DNA of 64,000 nucleotides, from contig NZ_JAAVVC010000002.1 of assembly GCF_018449725.1 (NCBI RefSeq), positions 186,001 through 250,000 on the forward strand, read 5' to 3'. This document shows positions 18,633 to 26,629 of this stretch, one piece after another. The notes beneath the pieces were generated by a model that was not told where the DNA came from, ran no database searches, and was given only the letters and a program-made list of their open reading frames with translations. How positions within the stretch are numbered: the stretch's first letter is position 1; each line of letters starts with the position of its first letter. Source of the DNA: Pseudomonas sp. dw_612 (lineage in GTDB: Bacteria; Pseudomonadota; Gammaproteobacteria; Pseudomonadales; Pseudomonadaceae). Both the position numbers and the translations under genes were made by a program.

Positions 18633-19610
18633 ATGAATCGATCACTGCGCCGTTTCGCCCTTGCCGCCGGCTGCATGCTGTTCGCCGGCCAACTGATGGC
18701 CGAGCCCAAACGCCCGGAATGCATTGCCCCGGCCTCCCCCGGCGGCGGTTTTGACCTGACCTGCAAACTGGCGCAAAGCGCGCTGGTGAATGAAAAACTG
18801 CTGACCAAACCGATGCGCGTGACCTACATGCCCGGCGGTGTCGGCGCGGTGGCCTACAACGCGGTGGTCGCCCAGCGCCCGGCCGATGCCGGCACGCTGG
18901 TGGCGTGGTCCAGCGGTTCGCTGTTGAACCTGGCCCAGGGCAAGTTTGGCCGGTTCGATGAAACCAACGTACGCTGGCTGGCAGCGGTCGGCACCAGCTA
19001 CGGTGCGATCGCGGTGAAAAGCGATTCGCCTTACAAGACCCTCGACGATCTCGTTCAAGCGCTGAAGAAAGATCCGAGCAAAGTGGTGATCGGTTCCGGT
19101 GGCACCGTCGGCAGCCAGGACTGGATGCAAACCGCGCTGATCGCCAAGGCTGCCGGGATTAACCCGCGTGACCTGCGTTACGTCGCCCTCGAAGGCGGCG
19201 GTGAAATCGCCACGGCCCTGCTCGGCGGCCACATTCAGGTCGGCAGCACGGATATTTCCGACTCCATGCCGCACATCCAGAGCGGCGACATGCGCCTGCT
19301 GGCGGTGTTCTCCGAGAAGCGTCTGGACGAGCCGGAAATGAAAGACATCCCGACCGCCAAGGAACAAGGTTACGACATCGTCTGGCCAGTGGTTCGCGGC
19401 TTCTACCTCGGGCCAAAAGTCAGCGACGAAGACTACGCCTGGTGGAAAGACGCCTTCGACAAACTGCTGGCGTCCGACGAGTTCGCCAAGCTGCGCGATC
19501 AGCGTGAACTGTTCCCGTTCGCCATGACCGGCCCGGAGCTGGACACCTACGTGAAGAAACAAGTCGCGGACTACAAAGTGCTGGCCAAAGAGTTCGGCCT
19601 GATCCAGTGA
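18633..19610 (+). CDS. tctC: tripartite tricarboxylate transporter binding protein TctC
   Basis: A 325-residue periplasmic binding protein of the tripartite tricarboxylate family. The signal peptide (MNRSLRRFALAAGCMLFAG to LMAEP) is followed by IAPASPGGGFDLTC, the conserved first loop. It binds citrate or a related tricarboxylate and delivers it to TctAB. The ATG at 18633 follows GAGGAGACAATA. First gene of tctC-tctB-tctA-abrB. Confidence 0.93.
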   Translation: MNRSLRRFALAAGCMLFAGQLMAEPKRPECIAPASPGGGFDLTCKLAQSALVNEKLLTKPMRVTYMPGGVGAVAYNAVVAQRPADAGTLVAWSSGSLLNLAQGKFGRFDETNVRWLAAVGTSYGAIAVKSDSPYKTLDDLVQALKKDPSKVVIGSGGTVGSQDWMQTALIAKAAGINPRDLRYVALEGGGEIATALLGGHIQVGSTDISDSMPHIQSGDMRLLAVFSEKRLDEPEMKDIPTAKEQGYDIVWPVVRGFYLGPKVSDEDYAWWKDAFDKLLASDEFAKLRDQRELFPFAMTGPELDTYVKKQVADYKVLAKEFGLIQ

Positions 19611-19668
19611 TCGTCTCTGTCTAGCGGCTGCGGCCTCGCTTGCGCGGGTCGCGGCACAGGAGTTTCTC

Positions 19669-20127
19669 ATGCTCTTACAACGCATTTTTGCTTCGGTGCT
19701 GCTGGCGATCTGTATCGGCCTGGCACTGATGGCATGGCCGTATCAAGCGGCTTTTTCCTACGAACCCGTAGGACCTCGGGCCTTTCCGTTGTTGATGCTC
19801 GGGCTGATGGGCCTTGGCTTGCTGTACATGCTGTTTCGCCCGACGCCCATCGTGCACAGCGATGACGACCCGAAACTCGACCGCGAAACCCTGAACAAAA
19901 TCGGCATTTGCATCGTCTTGCTGCTGATCTTCGCCGGACTGTTTGAACCGTTGGGCTTCATTCTCAGCAGCGTCCTGATCGGCATCCCGATGGCGCGCCT
20001 GTATGGCGGTCGCTGGCTGCCCAGCATCGTCGTCACCACGCTGATGAGCATTGGTCTCTACCTGCTGTTCGACAAGTTGATGGACGTGCCGTTGCCTCTG
20101 GGCCTGCTCGACGTTCTGGAGAACTGA
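19669..20127 (+). CDS. tctB: tripartite tricarboxylate transporter small membrane subunit TctB
   Basis: A 152-residue protein with four hydrophobic segments, the usual TctB size and topology. It starts MLLQRIFASVLLAICIGLAL. A PVGPRAFP segment after helix 1 is typical of the family. It sits between tctC and tctA. The tctA ATG begins one base after its stop, so the two are translationally coupled. It depends on TctA and TctC for function. Confidence 0.92.
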   Translation: MLLQRIFASVLLAICIGLALMAWPYQAAFSYEPVGPRAFPLLMLGLMGLGLLYMLFRPTPIVHSDDDPKLDRETLNKIGICIVLLLIFAGLFEPLGFILSSVLIGIPMARLYGGRWLPSIVVTTLMSIGLYLLFDKLMDVPLPLGLLDVLEN

Positions 20128-20128
20128 T

Positions 20129-21643
20129 ATGGATACTTTTGGCTATTTGGGCCAGGGTTTCGGCGTCGCGCTGAGCCCGTACAACCTGGTGACCGCGCTG
20201 TGCGGCACTTTGATCGGCACCGTGGTCGGCCTGTTGCCGGGTTTGGGCCCGATCAACGGCGTGGCGTTGCTGATCCCGATTGCTTTCGCACTGGGGCTGC
20301 CGCCGGAATCGGCGCTGATCCTGTTGGCGGCGGTGTACCTGGGTTGCGAATACGGCGGGCGGATCAGCTCGATCCTGCTGAACATCCCGGGCGAAGCCTC
20401 TACCGTCATGACCACCCTCGACGGTTATCCGATGGCCCGCAAAGGCTTGGCTGGTGTGGCGTTGTCGCTGTCGGCGTGGAGTTCGTTCATCGGCGCATTT
20501 ATCGCCACCTGCGGCATGGTGTTGTTCGCCCCGCTGCTGGCGAAATGGGCGATTGCCTTCGGCCCGGCGGAATACTTCGTGCTGATGGTGTTCGCGATTG
20601 TCTGCCTCGGCGGCATGGCGGGTGACCGTCCGTTGAAGACTTTCATCGCGGCGCTGATCGGCCTGTTTCTGTCGAGCGTCGGGATCGATGCCAACAGCGG
20701 CGTGTACCGTTTCACCGGGGACAACATCCATTTGACCGACGGCATTCAGTTCGTCGTCCTGGTATTGGGCCTGTTCTCCATCAGCGAAATCCTCCTGCTG
20801 CTGGAAAAAACCCATCGCGGCCAGGAAGCGGTGAAAGCCACCGGGCGCATGATGTTCAACTTCAAGGAAGCGTCTTCGGTGTTCGTGGTGAACATCCGTT
20901 GCGGCCTGCTGGGCTTCATCATGGGCGTGTTGCCGGGGGCCGGTGCGACGCTGGCCAGCGCCGTGGCCTACATGACCGAAAAACGCATCGCGGGCGCCAA
21001 AGGCACCTTCGGCCAGGGCGACATGCGCGGCCTCGCAGCGCCGGAAACCGCCATCGGCGCTTCGGCCTGTGGCGCATTGGTGCCGATGCTGACCCTGGGC
21101 GTTCCGGGATCGGGCACCACGGCGGTGATGATCGGCGCGCTGTCGCTGTACAACATCACCCCGGGCCCGCTGTTGTTTCAACAACAACCGGACATCGTCT
21201 GGGGCCTGATCGCCTCGTTGTTCGTCGCCAACATCATGCTGGTGATCCTCAACATCCCGATGATCCGCATCTTCACCCGCATCCTTGCCGTGCCGAACTG
21301 GGCACTGGTGCCGGTGATCGCGATCATTACCGGGATCGGCGTCTACGCGGTGCACGCCACCACGTTCGACCTGTTCCTGATGGTCGGCATCGGTATCTTC
21401 GGCTATATCCTGCGCAAACTGGATTTCCCATTGTCGCCGGTACTGCTGGGCTTCATCCTTGGCGGCTTGATGGAGCAGAACCTGCGTCGCGCCCTGTCGA
21501 TTTCCAACGGTGCACTGGAAATCCTCTGGTCGAGCCCGATCACCTTCGGTGTCTGGGTGCTGACTGCGATCATGCTGCTCATGCCGATCCTGCGGATCTG
21601 GCGTAAACGTTCGGTTGCGAGGCGCGCCATTGCCGATGTCTGA
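20129..21643 (+). CDS. tctA: tripartite tricarboxylate transporter large permease TctA
   Basis: A 504-residue permease with about twelve membrane helices and the two family glycine/proline motifs, GLLPGLGPINGVALL near the N-terminus and MGVLPGAGATLAS in the middle. These mark an internal duplication. It forms the ion-coupled transport channel for the tricarboxylate delivered by TctC. Its last 8 bases overlap the following AbrB-family gene. Confidence 0.94.
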   Translation: MDTFGYLGQGFGVALSPYNLVTALCGTLIGTVVGLLPGLGPINGVALLIPIAFALGLPPESALILLAAVYLGCEYGGRISSILLNIPGEASTVMTTLDGYPMARKGLAGVALSLSAWSSFIGAFIATCGMVLFAPLLAKWAIAFGPAEYFVLMVFAIVCLGGMAGDRPLKTFIAALIGLFLSSVGIDANSGVYRFTGDNIHLTDGIQFVVLVLGLFSISEILLLLEKTHRGQEAVKATGRMMFNFKEASSVFVVNIRCGLLGFIMGVLPGAGATLASAVAYMTEKRIAGAKGTFGQGDMRGLAAPETAIGASACGALVPMLTLGVPGSGTTAVMIGALSLYNITPGPLLFQQQPDIVWGLIASLFVANIMLVILNIPMIRIFTRILAVPNWALVPVIAIITGIGVYAVHATTFDLFLMVGIGIFGYILRKLDFPLSPVLLGFILGGLMEQNLRRALSISNGALEILWSSPITFGVWVLTAIMLLMPILRIWRKRSVARRAIADV

Positions 21644-22670
21644 TCGTCCCTTCAAAACCTGGTGGGGAACACCGCTGGTCGGCCTGCTGGGCGGTTACCT
21701 CGCCAGCCAGGTCGGCTGGCCGCTGCCGTGGATGGTCGGCTCGTTGCTGGCGATCATCCTGGTGCGCTGCCTCACCCCTTGGCAATTGGCGGAAATCCCT
21801 GGCGGGCGCAAGTGCGGCCAGTGGATCGTCGGCATCGGCATCGGCCTGCACTTCACCCCGGTGGTGATGGAGCAGGTGTTGAGCCATTTCGGTTTGATCT
21901 TCTTCGGTGCGTTGGTCACCAGCCTGTCCAGTGTGGTCGGGGTCTGGTTGATGCGGCGTACCGGGGAAGATCGCGCCACGGCGTTTTTCTCCAGCATGCC
22001 GGGCGGTTCCGGTGAGATGGTCAACCTCGGCGCGCGTAATGGCGCGGTGCTCAGCCGGGTTGCGGCGGGGCAAAGTCTGCGGGTGCTGGTGGTGGTGCTG
22101 TGTGTGCCGGCAGCGTTCAAGTATCTGCTGGGGGACGGTACGCCAATCGGCCATGCCACGGTCGTTGATTGGCGTCTGTTGGCGGTGCTATTCCCGGCGG
22201 GCGCCCTGCTCGCTTGGGGTTGGCAGCGGTTGCGCCAGCCCAATCCATGGCTGTTCGGGCCGTTGCTGGTGAGTGCGGCGGTGAGTATCGGTTGGGATCT
22301 GCACATCGGTTTGCCCAACGGCGGCAGCCAGATTGGCCAATGGTTGATTGGCAGCGGCTTGGGGTGTCACTTCAATCGGCAGTTTTTCCGCCGGGCACCG
22401 TCCTTTATGGGGCGGACGCTGATTGGCACGGCGCTGACGATGTTGATCGCCACGGCGGCGGCGCTGGGGTTGAGTGCGCTGACCCATCTGGATTTGCGCT
22501 CCCTGACGCTGGGCATGATGCCCGGCGGGATTGCGGAAATGAGTTTGACGGCGGAGACCCTGCAATTGTCGGTGCCGCTGGTGACGGCGATGCAGGTGAT
22601 GCGGCTGTTGTTTGTGTTGTTTCTGGCGGAGCCGTTGTTCAAGTATTGGAATCGGGTGCCTGAGCGTTAG
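21636..22670 (+). CDS. AbrB-family membrane protein
   Basis: A 344-residue membrane protein with two similar halves of about five helices each. It belongs to the AbrB/putative ammonia monooxygenase-related transporter family (the name is unrelated to the Bacillus AbrB DNA-binding protein). Repeated MPGG motifs (SSMPGGSGEM at about 120 and GMMPGGIAEM at about 295) are typical. The ATG at 21636 overlaps the tctA stop, tying it to the tricarboxylate operon. Its transport role there is not established. Confidence 0.83.
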   Translation: MSDRPFKTWWGTPLVGLLGGYLASQVGWPLPWMVGSLLAIILVRCLTPWQLAEIPGGRKCGQWIVGIGIGLHFTPVVMEQVLSHFGLIFFGALVTSLSSVVGVWLMRRTGEDRATAFFSSMPGGSGEMVNLGARNGAVLSRVAAGQSLRVLVVVLCVPAAFKYLLGDGTPIGHATVVDWRLLAVLFPAGALLAWGWQRLRQPNPWLFGPLLVSAAVSIGWDLHIGLPNGGSQIGQWLIGSGLGCHFNRQFFRRAPSFMGRTLIGTALTMLIATAAALGLSALTHLDLRSLTLGMMPGGIAEMSLTAETLQLSVPLVTAMQVMRLLFVLFLAEPLFKYWNRVPER

Positions 22671-22740
22671 CCCAATTAGTCTTCGTGTCCTTTATTTTTA
22701 ATCCCACCCAAAAAATCATGGGTGGGATGCTCCCAGTCTT

Positions 22741-23157
22741 TCATCGAACAATAAGAAATTTCCCCAAATGAACTTCAAAACCAGGGCTGCCGGCCACCCT
22801 GAAATGGAAATCTGAAGCGATGAATCTATTCTCCACCCGATCAATAACCAAACTTATTCTTCCGCTTTGCGCCGCTAGCCCTTCACTCTGCCAATCCTCA
22901 GAAAAATACGCCCGAACCACACCTTCCGGGCCAATTGAATGTTCCCCATCCTGAAGATCCTTGGGTAGGTAAAAATCGATCCCTGTGAATGCCGTCTCGT
23001 CACCAGACCATCCACTCAACCGAAACTCCTTTTCGCTCTCTCTAACAGCGACATGATCAGTCGAAAAACGATCATCAGGCTTGCGCGTTGTTACGGCGGT
23101 CATCTCACCCTGCCCTTTAGGCAATGCCTTAATCTCTTTAAAGCTTAACTTTTTCAT
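22741..23157 (-). CDS. hypothetical protein, 138 residues
   Basis: I do not recognise this protein. It starts MKKLSFKEIKALPKGQGEM with a good GAGGGAG ribosome site. It has no signal peptide, membrane helix or cysteine. The composition is mixed, with alternating hydrophobic residues suggesting beta structure. Bases are visibly richer in A and T than the flanking AbrB and ung genes, and it stands alone between them, which suggests acquisition. No partner gene is adjacent. Confidence 0.7.
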   Translation of the reverse strand: MKKLSFKEIKALPKGQGEMTAVTTRKPDDRFSTDHVAVRESEKEFRLSGWSGDETAFTGIDFYLPKDLQDGEHSIGPEGVVRAYFSEDWQSEGLAAQSGRISLVIDRVENRFIASDFHFRVAGSPGFEVHLGKFLIVR

Positions 23158-23331
23158 GACGAACTCCCTCTAGAATTAATGTCCAGGCAAAACGTGAACC
23201 CTACAAGTTTTGCCAGTGACTAATTCAACAGAAGCCCCTAAACCTCGTCTACTGTCAGAAATAACAGGTCACCGCTGATTTCTCGCGGTATTGGATGAAC
23301 GGTTAACGTGATATCTCACTATCGATGATCA

Positions 23332-24027
23332 TCACGCAACAGGCGGCAACCGCCACTCAATCGGCGTTTCGCCATTCTGTTCCAGAAACTTGTTGGTCCG
23401 GCTGAAGTGCCCGCAACCGAGGAAGCCGCGATAGGCGGACAGTGGCGACGGATGCACCGAGGTCAGCACCAAATGCTTGGTGGCATCAATCAGCTTCTGT
23501 TTGCTCTGGGCATGGGCGCCCCACAGCATGAACACCAGGTGCGGTTGCCGTTCACTGACGACTTCAATGATCCGATCGGTAAAATACTGCCAGCCCTTAT
23601 CCTTGTGCGCATTGGCATTCGCGCGCTCGACGGTCATCGTGGTGTTGATCATCAACACACCCTGGTCGGCCCAGCTCTGCAGGTAGCCGTGGCTCGGGAT
23701 GTCGATGTTCAGATCACGTTTCAACTCTTTATAGATGTTCACCAGCGACGGCGGCGCCGGCACGCCCGGTTGTACCGAAAAGCACAAGCCATGGGCCTGG
23801 CCCGGGCCGTGGTACGGGTCCTGGCCAAGAATCACGACCTTGACCTTGTCCAGCGGCGTCGAGTTGAGCGCGTTGAAAATCATCGGACCTGGCGGATAGA
23901 TTTCCTTGCCGGCCGCGCGCTCCTGTTGCAGGAATGAACGCAACTCTGCCATGTAGGGCTGGTCGAATTCGTCACGCAGCGCGTCCTTCCAGCTCGGTTC
24001 GAGTTTGATACGGTCGTCAGCAGTCAT
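23332..24027 (-). CDS. ung: uracil-DNA glycosylase
   Basis: A 231-residue family 1 UDG that removes uracil from DNA. The water-activating loop [13 protein letters not shown] (Asp70) and the [14 protein letters not shown] minor-groove loop are intact. Two in-frame ATGs are close, at 24027 and 24033. The first fits the usual [13 protein letters not shown] start, and either is possible. No neighbour is functionally linked. Confidence 0.95.
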   Translation of the reverse strand: MTADDRIKLEPSWKDALRDEFDQPYMAELRSFLQQERAAGKEIYPPGPMIFNALNSTPLDKVKVVILGQDPYHGPGQAHGLCFSVQPGVPAPPSLVNIYKELKRDLNIDIPSHGYLQSWADQGVLMINTTMTVERANANAHKDKGWQYFTDRIIEVVSERQPHLVFMLWGAHAQSKQKLIDATKHLVLTSVHPSPLSAYRGFLGCGHFSRTNKFLEQNGETPIEWRLPPVA

Positions 24028-24159
24028 GGTCATACCCGGCAAAAACAATGGGGCGAACCCTAGGAAAGCTGGGCAGGCTTGTCAATTGATCTGACACAGA
24101 ACCGGCACTTTCCTGCAATGCGATCATACTGAACGCTCAAATTCCCGATCGAGGTCACG

Positions 24160-25272
24160 ATGAATCTGCACTTCGAAGAACTCACCGGCACCGACGGCGC
24201 CCGCATCGGCATCGCCAGCCTGGATGCCGAAAAGTCGTTGAATGCCCTCTCCTTGCCGATGATCAACGCCCTGCGCGATCAGATGGACGCCTGGGCCAAG
24301 GATCCACAAATCGTCTGCGTTTTGCTGCGCGGCAACGGCGCCAAGGCCTTCTGCGCCGGTGGCGAAGTGCGCAGCCTGGTCGAAGCCTGTCGCAATCATC
24401 CGGGGGAAGTACCGCCTCTGGCCGCACAGTTCTTCGCCGCGGAATATCGCCTCGACTTCAAGTTGCACACCTACCCCAAACCGCTGATCTGCTGGGGTCA
24501 CGGTTACGTCCTCGGCGGCGGCATGGGCCTGCTGCAAGGCGCGAGCATCCGAATCGTCACGCCGAGCAGTCGCCTGGCGATGCCGGAAATCAGCATCGGT
24601 TTGTACCCGGACGTTGGCGCGAGTTGGTTCCTCTCACGGCTGCCCGGCAAGCTCGGGTTGTTCCTCGGCCTGACCGGCGCACACATGAATGCCCGGGATG
24701 CGGTCGATCTGGATCTGGCCGACCGCTTCCTGCTCGAAGAACAGCAGGAAGAACTGGTCGAAGGCCTGCTGCAATTGAACTGGCAGGAACAGACCTCGAT
24801 GCAGCTCAACAGTCTGCTCAAGGCTTTGCAGCAGGAAGCCGTCGCACAGATGCCCGAGGCGCAATGGCCGCCGCGCCGCCAGCAGATCGATGAATTGCTG
24901 GACGTCAGCGACGTGCGCTGCGCCTGGAAAGCCATCAGCCACCTGCGCGATGACACTGATCCGCTGCTCAGCCGCGCGGCGAAGACCATGAGCGAAGGCT
25001 CACCGGTGACCGCGCATCTGGTCTGGGAACAAATCGCCCGGGCCCGACATTTGTCGCTGGCTCAGGTTTTCCAGATGGAATACACCCTGAGCCTCAACTG
25101 CTGCCGTCACCCGGAATTCAGCGAAGGTGTGCGGGCGCGGTTGATCGACAAGGACCAAAAGCCACACTGGCACTGGCCGGACATCAATAACGTGCCGGAT
25201 GCGGTGGTGGAGGCGCATTTTCATAAGGTCTGGGAAGGTCGGCATCCGTTGGCGGATTTGTCGGAGTACTAA
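24160..25272 (+). CDS. enoyl-CoA hydratase/isomerase family protein (3-hydroxyisobutyryl-CoA hydrolase-like)
   Basis: A 370-residue crotonase-fold protein. The N-terminal domain has the two oxyanion-hole segments (GAKAFCAGGEVRSL and GYVLGGGMGLLQGA) and the MPEISIGLYPDVGASWFLSRLPG stretch characteristic of the HIBCH-like branch. The extra C-terminal 120 residues match that branch rather than short hydratases. The likely reaction is hydrolysis of 3-hydroxyisobutyryl-CoA in valine breakdown, or a related acyl-CoA. No valine-pathway neighbour is present. A terminator follows. Confidence 0.85.
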   Translation: MNLHFEELTGTDGARIGIASLDAEKSLNALSLPMINALRDQMDAWAKDPQIVCVLLRGNGAKAFCAGGEVRSLVEACRNHPGEVPPLAAQFFAAEYRLDFKLHTYPKPLICWGHGYVLGGGMGLLQGASIRIVTPSSRLAMPEISIGLYPDVGASWFLSRLPGKLGLFLGLTGAHMNARDAVDLDLADRFLLEEQQEELVEGLLQLNWQEQTSMQLNSLLKALQQEAVAQMPEAQWPPRRQQIDELLDVSDVRCAWKAISHLRDDTDPLLSRAAKTMSEGSPVTAHLVWEQIARARHLSLAQVFQMEYTLSLNCCRHPEFSEGVRARLIDKDQKPHWHWPDINNVPDAVVEAHFHKVWEGRHPLADLSEY

Positions 25273-25288
25273 AATCCAGGCATAAAAA

Positions 25289-25315
25289 AAGCGGCGCTTA
25301 ATGCGCCGCTTTTTT
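25289..25315. terminator. bidirectional Rho-independent terminator
   Basis: Stem AAGCGGCGC / GCGCCGCTT with a 5-base loop, A-run before and T-run after. It separates the convergent hydratase gene and the tyrosine-rich lipoprotein gene. Confidence 0.93.
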
Positions 25316-25326
25316 GTAGCTGCTGA

Positions 25327-25728
25327 TTAACGGTGGTTGCCCCGGCCATCGCGACCGTCATGATCGCCACGTCCGCCTCGGTGGTCGCCTCGACCACCAC
25401 GGTCATTGTCCCAGTTGCCCCGATTGCGGCCATCCCAACCGCCTCGGTCATGTCCTTGCCAGCCACGGTTGTGAGACTGGTAGTAGCGCGGTTGCGCCTG
25501 GTAATAACGCGGCGCCGAGTAATAACGGGGAGCCGGCTGATAGTAACGCGGTGCTGGTTGGTAATAGCGTGGAGCCGAGTAGTAGCTGCCACCGCCCGAG
25601 TAGTAAGCCGGCGCGGGGGACGAGTAGACCTCAGAACTGTAGTAGCTGCCTCCATCTCCGTAGGAATAGGGAACGCATGCACCAAGGGAAAAACTCAACA
25701 CGACCAGCAGAAGAATTCGGCGATACAT
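25327..25728 (-). CDS. tyrosine-rich repeat lipoprotein-like protein A
   Basis: A 133-residue exported protein of unknown function. A signal peptide ends in a lipobox-type Cys (SFSLGAC, about residue 18). Tyr/Ser/Pro-rich repeats of the form PRYYQPA and PRYYSAP follow (about 45-85), then an Arg/Gly/Asp/His-rich tail (about 90-133, DRGGRGDH-type repeats). No enzymatic motif. The ATG follows CAGGAGGCCGCC, identical to the leader of the next gene, so the two are likely paralogues or coregulated surface proteins. Confidence 0.72.
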   Translation of the reverse strand: MYRRILLLVVLSFSLGACVPYSYGDGGSYYSSEVYSSPAPAYYSGGGSYYSAPRYYQPAPRYYQPAPRYYSAPRYYQAQPRYYQSHNRGWQGHDRGGWDGRNRGNWDNDRGGRGDHRGGRGDHDGRDGRGNHR

Positions 25729-25885
25729 GGCGGCCTCCTGGACCGCGAGTAGCCACACCAGCGACGCTGGCAGGCGACAGCCAATTGTTAGCGACTGTCG
25801 AAAGATCAGACATCGATTTCGGAATCTGGTGCGCATCTGAAACACGTTGAAACAAGTCCCCGATGAAAGGTTTTTCATCTTCGGC

Positions 25886-25914
25886 ATAAAAAACGGCGCT
25901 TCCTTCAGTGGAAG
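25886..25914 (-). terminator. Rho-independent terminator
   Basis: On the minus strand, stem ACGGCGCTTCC / GGAAGCGCCGT followed by TTTTTT, directly after the stop of the second tyrosine-rich gene. The two tyrosine-rich genes are therefore probably separate transcripts. Confidence 0.88.
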
Positions 25915-25925
25915 CGCCGTCGTGA

Positions 25926-26192
25926 TCAGTGGCGACCGTAACGGCCGCCACCGTGGTAATAACCCGGTCCGCGACCGCCGTAATACCCGTGGCCACCGTA
26001 GTAATAGTAGCGATAGCGCCCGTAATACCGGGGGTTGGAATAGCCGTAGTAATAAGGCGAGTAGTAATAACCGGGGTAGTAATACGGCGTTGCATACACA
26101 TCCGCCGTGCCGGCGTAGTAATAGCAACCGGACAGTCCCAGGCCCAACACCGCGCCCAGCAGTAATCGACGAAGCAGTTTTTGGTAAACCAT
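25926..26192 (-). CDS. tyrosine-rich repeat lipoprotein-like protein B
   Basis: An 88-residue exported protein. The signal peptide ends at GLGLSGC (Cys about 23). The mature part is dominated by Tyr, Gly and Arg (YYYPGYYYSPYYYG, then GGHGYYGGRGPG). It shares layout and the exact 12-base ribosome-site leader with the gene at 25327-25728. Function unknown. The low-complexity Tyr/Gly sequence suggests a flexible or cross-linkable envelope protein, but this is inference only. Confidence 0.7.
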   Translation of the reverse strand: MVYQKLLRRLLLGAVLGLGLSGCYYYAGTADVYATPYYYPGYYYSPYYYGYSNPRYYGRYRYYYYGGHGYYGGRGPGYYHGGGRYGRH

Positions 26193-26400
26193 GGCGGCCT
26201 CCTGAAAGACCCGCGACAGCAATCGGCACTGGCCGACTCACACCTGTTTTGACTGTGAAACCGGCACCCAGTGCGCGCAGGCGAAAACCTTCGGATAAGC
26301 GGCCCATTGCGGTGCGCCGATGCACCACGACAAGGCAACCACGCGTCCTCTCCCATCGCCCCATCGGCGTCATCCCCCAGCCCAGAGGCTTCGCAGCGAC

Positions 26401-26419
26401 TTGGCACGGCTCTCGCTTT
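26401..26419 (+). promoter_or_regulatory. sigma-54-type promoter of the guanidine operon
   Basis: TTGGCACGGCTCTCGCTTT: the -24 GG (26403-26404) and -12 GC (26415-26416) are separated by exactly 10 bases. It differs from the TTGGCACG-N4-TTGCT consensus by one base, as does the E. coli glnA p2 promoter. Expected start near 26428, about 40 bases before the riboswitch. It implies nitrogen (NtrC) control. No NtrC site in the standard orientation was found. The rest of the 26193-26400 gap shows no gene. Confidence 0.65.
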
Positions 26420-26469
26420 AGTAAAAGCGTGCAGGAGTCATCACAGGTTCGCGGCACCACAATTTGCAA

Positions 26470-26572
26470 TGGCTGACTAGGGTTCCGGCTCGCTTAGGCG
26501 AGTGACTGGTCCGAGAGTTGGCGACCTCCAGTTGAGGTTACACGGCGGGACAAAAGCCCGGGAGACAAGCCA
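26470..26572 (+). ncRNA. guanidine-I riboswitch (ykkC class)
   Basis: The conserved blocks occur in order: CTAGGGTTCCGG (26478-26489), CTGGTCCGAGAG and ACGGCGGGACAAAAGCCCGG followed by GAGA. A hairpin CTCGCTTAGGCGAG lies between blocks one and two. P1 can form between TGGCT (26470-26474) and AGCCA (26568-26572). These are the defining elements of the guanidine-I aptamer. It lies at the head of the importer/carboxylase/hydrolase operon. Just after it, CACCG-TTCG-CGGTG (26571-26584) competes with the P1 3' strand by two bases. Confidence 0.92.
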
Positions 26573-26629
26573 CCGTTCGCGGTGCCGCGTTGACTCCTGC
26601 CCGCCCTTGATCAACTGGAGAACCATCCC

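Noticed and set aside
20033..21655. 540-residue minus-strand frame opposite tctA
   Set aside because: Very His/Asp/Gln/Arg-rich shadow frame of a membrane-protein gene. No domain.
26310..26326. GGTGC-N6-GCACC dyad upstream of the sigma-54 promoter as an NtrC site
   Set aside because: NtrC sites are GCACC...GGTGC. This is the reverse order, so I did not annotate it.
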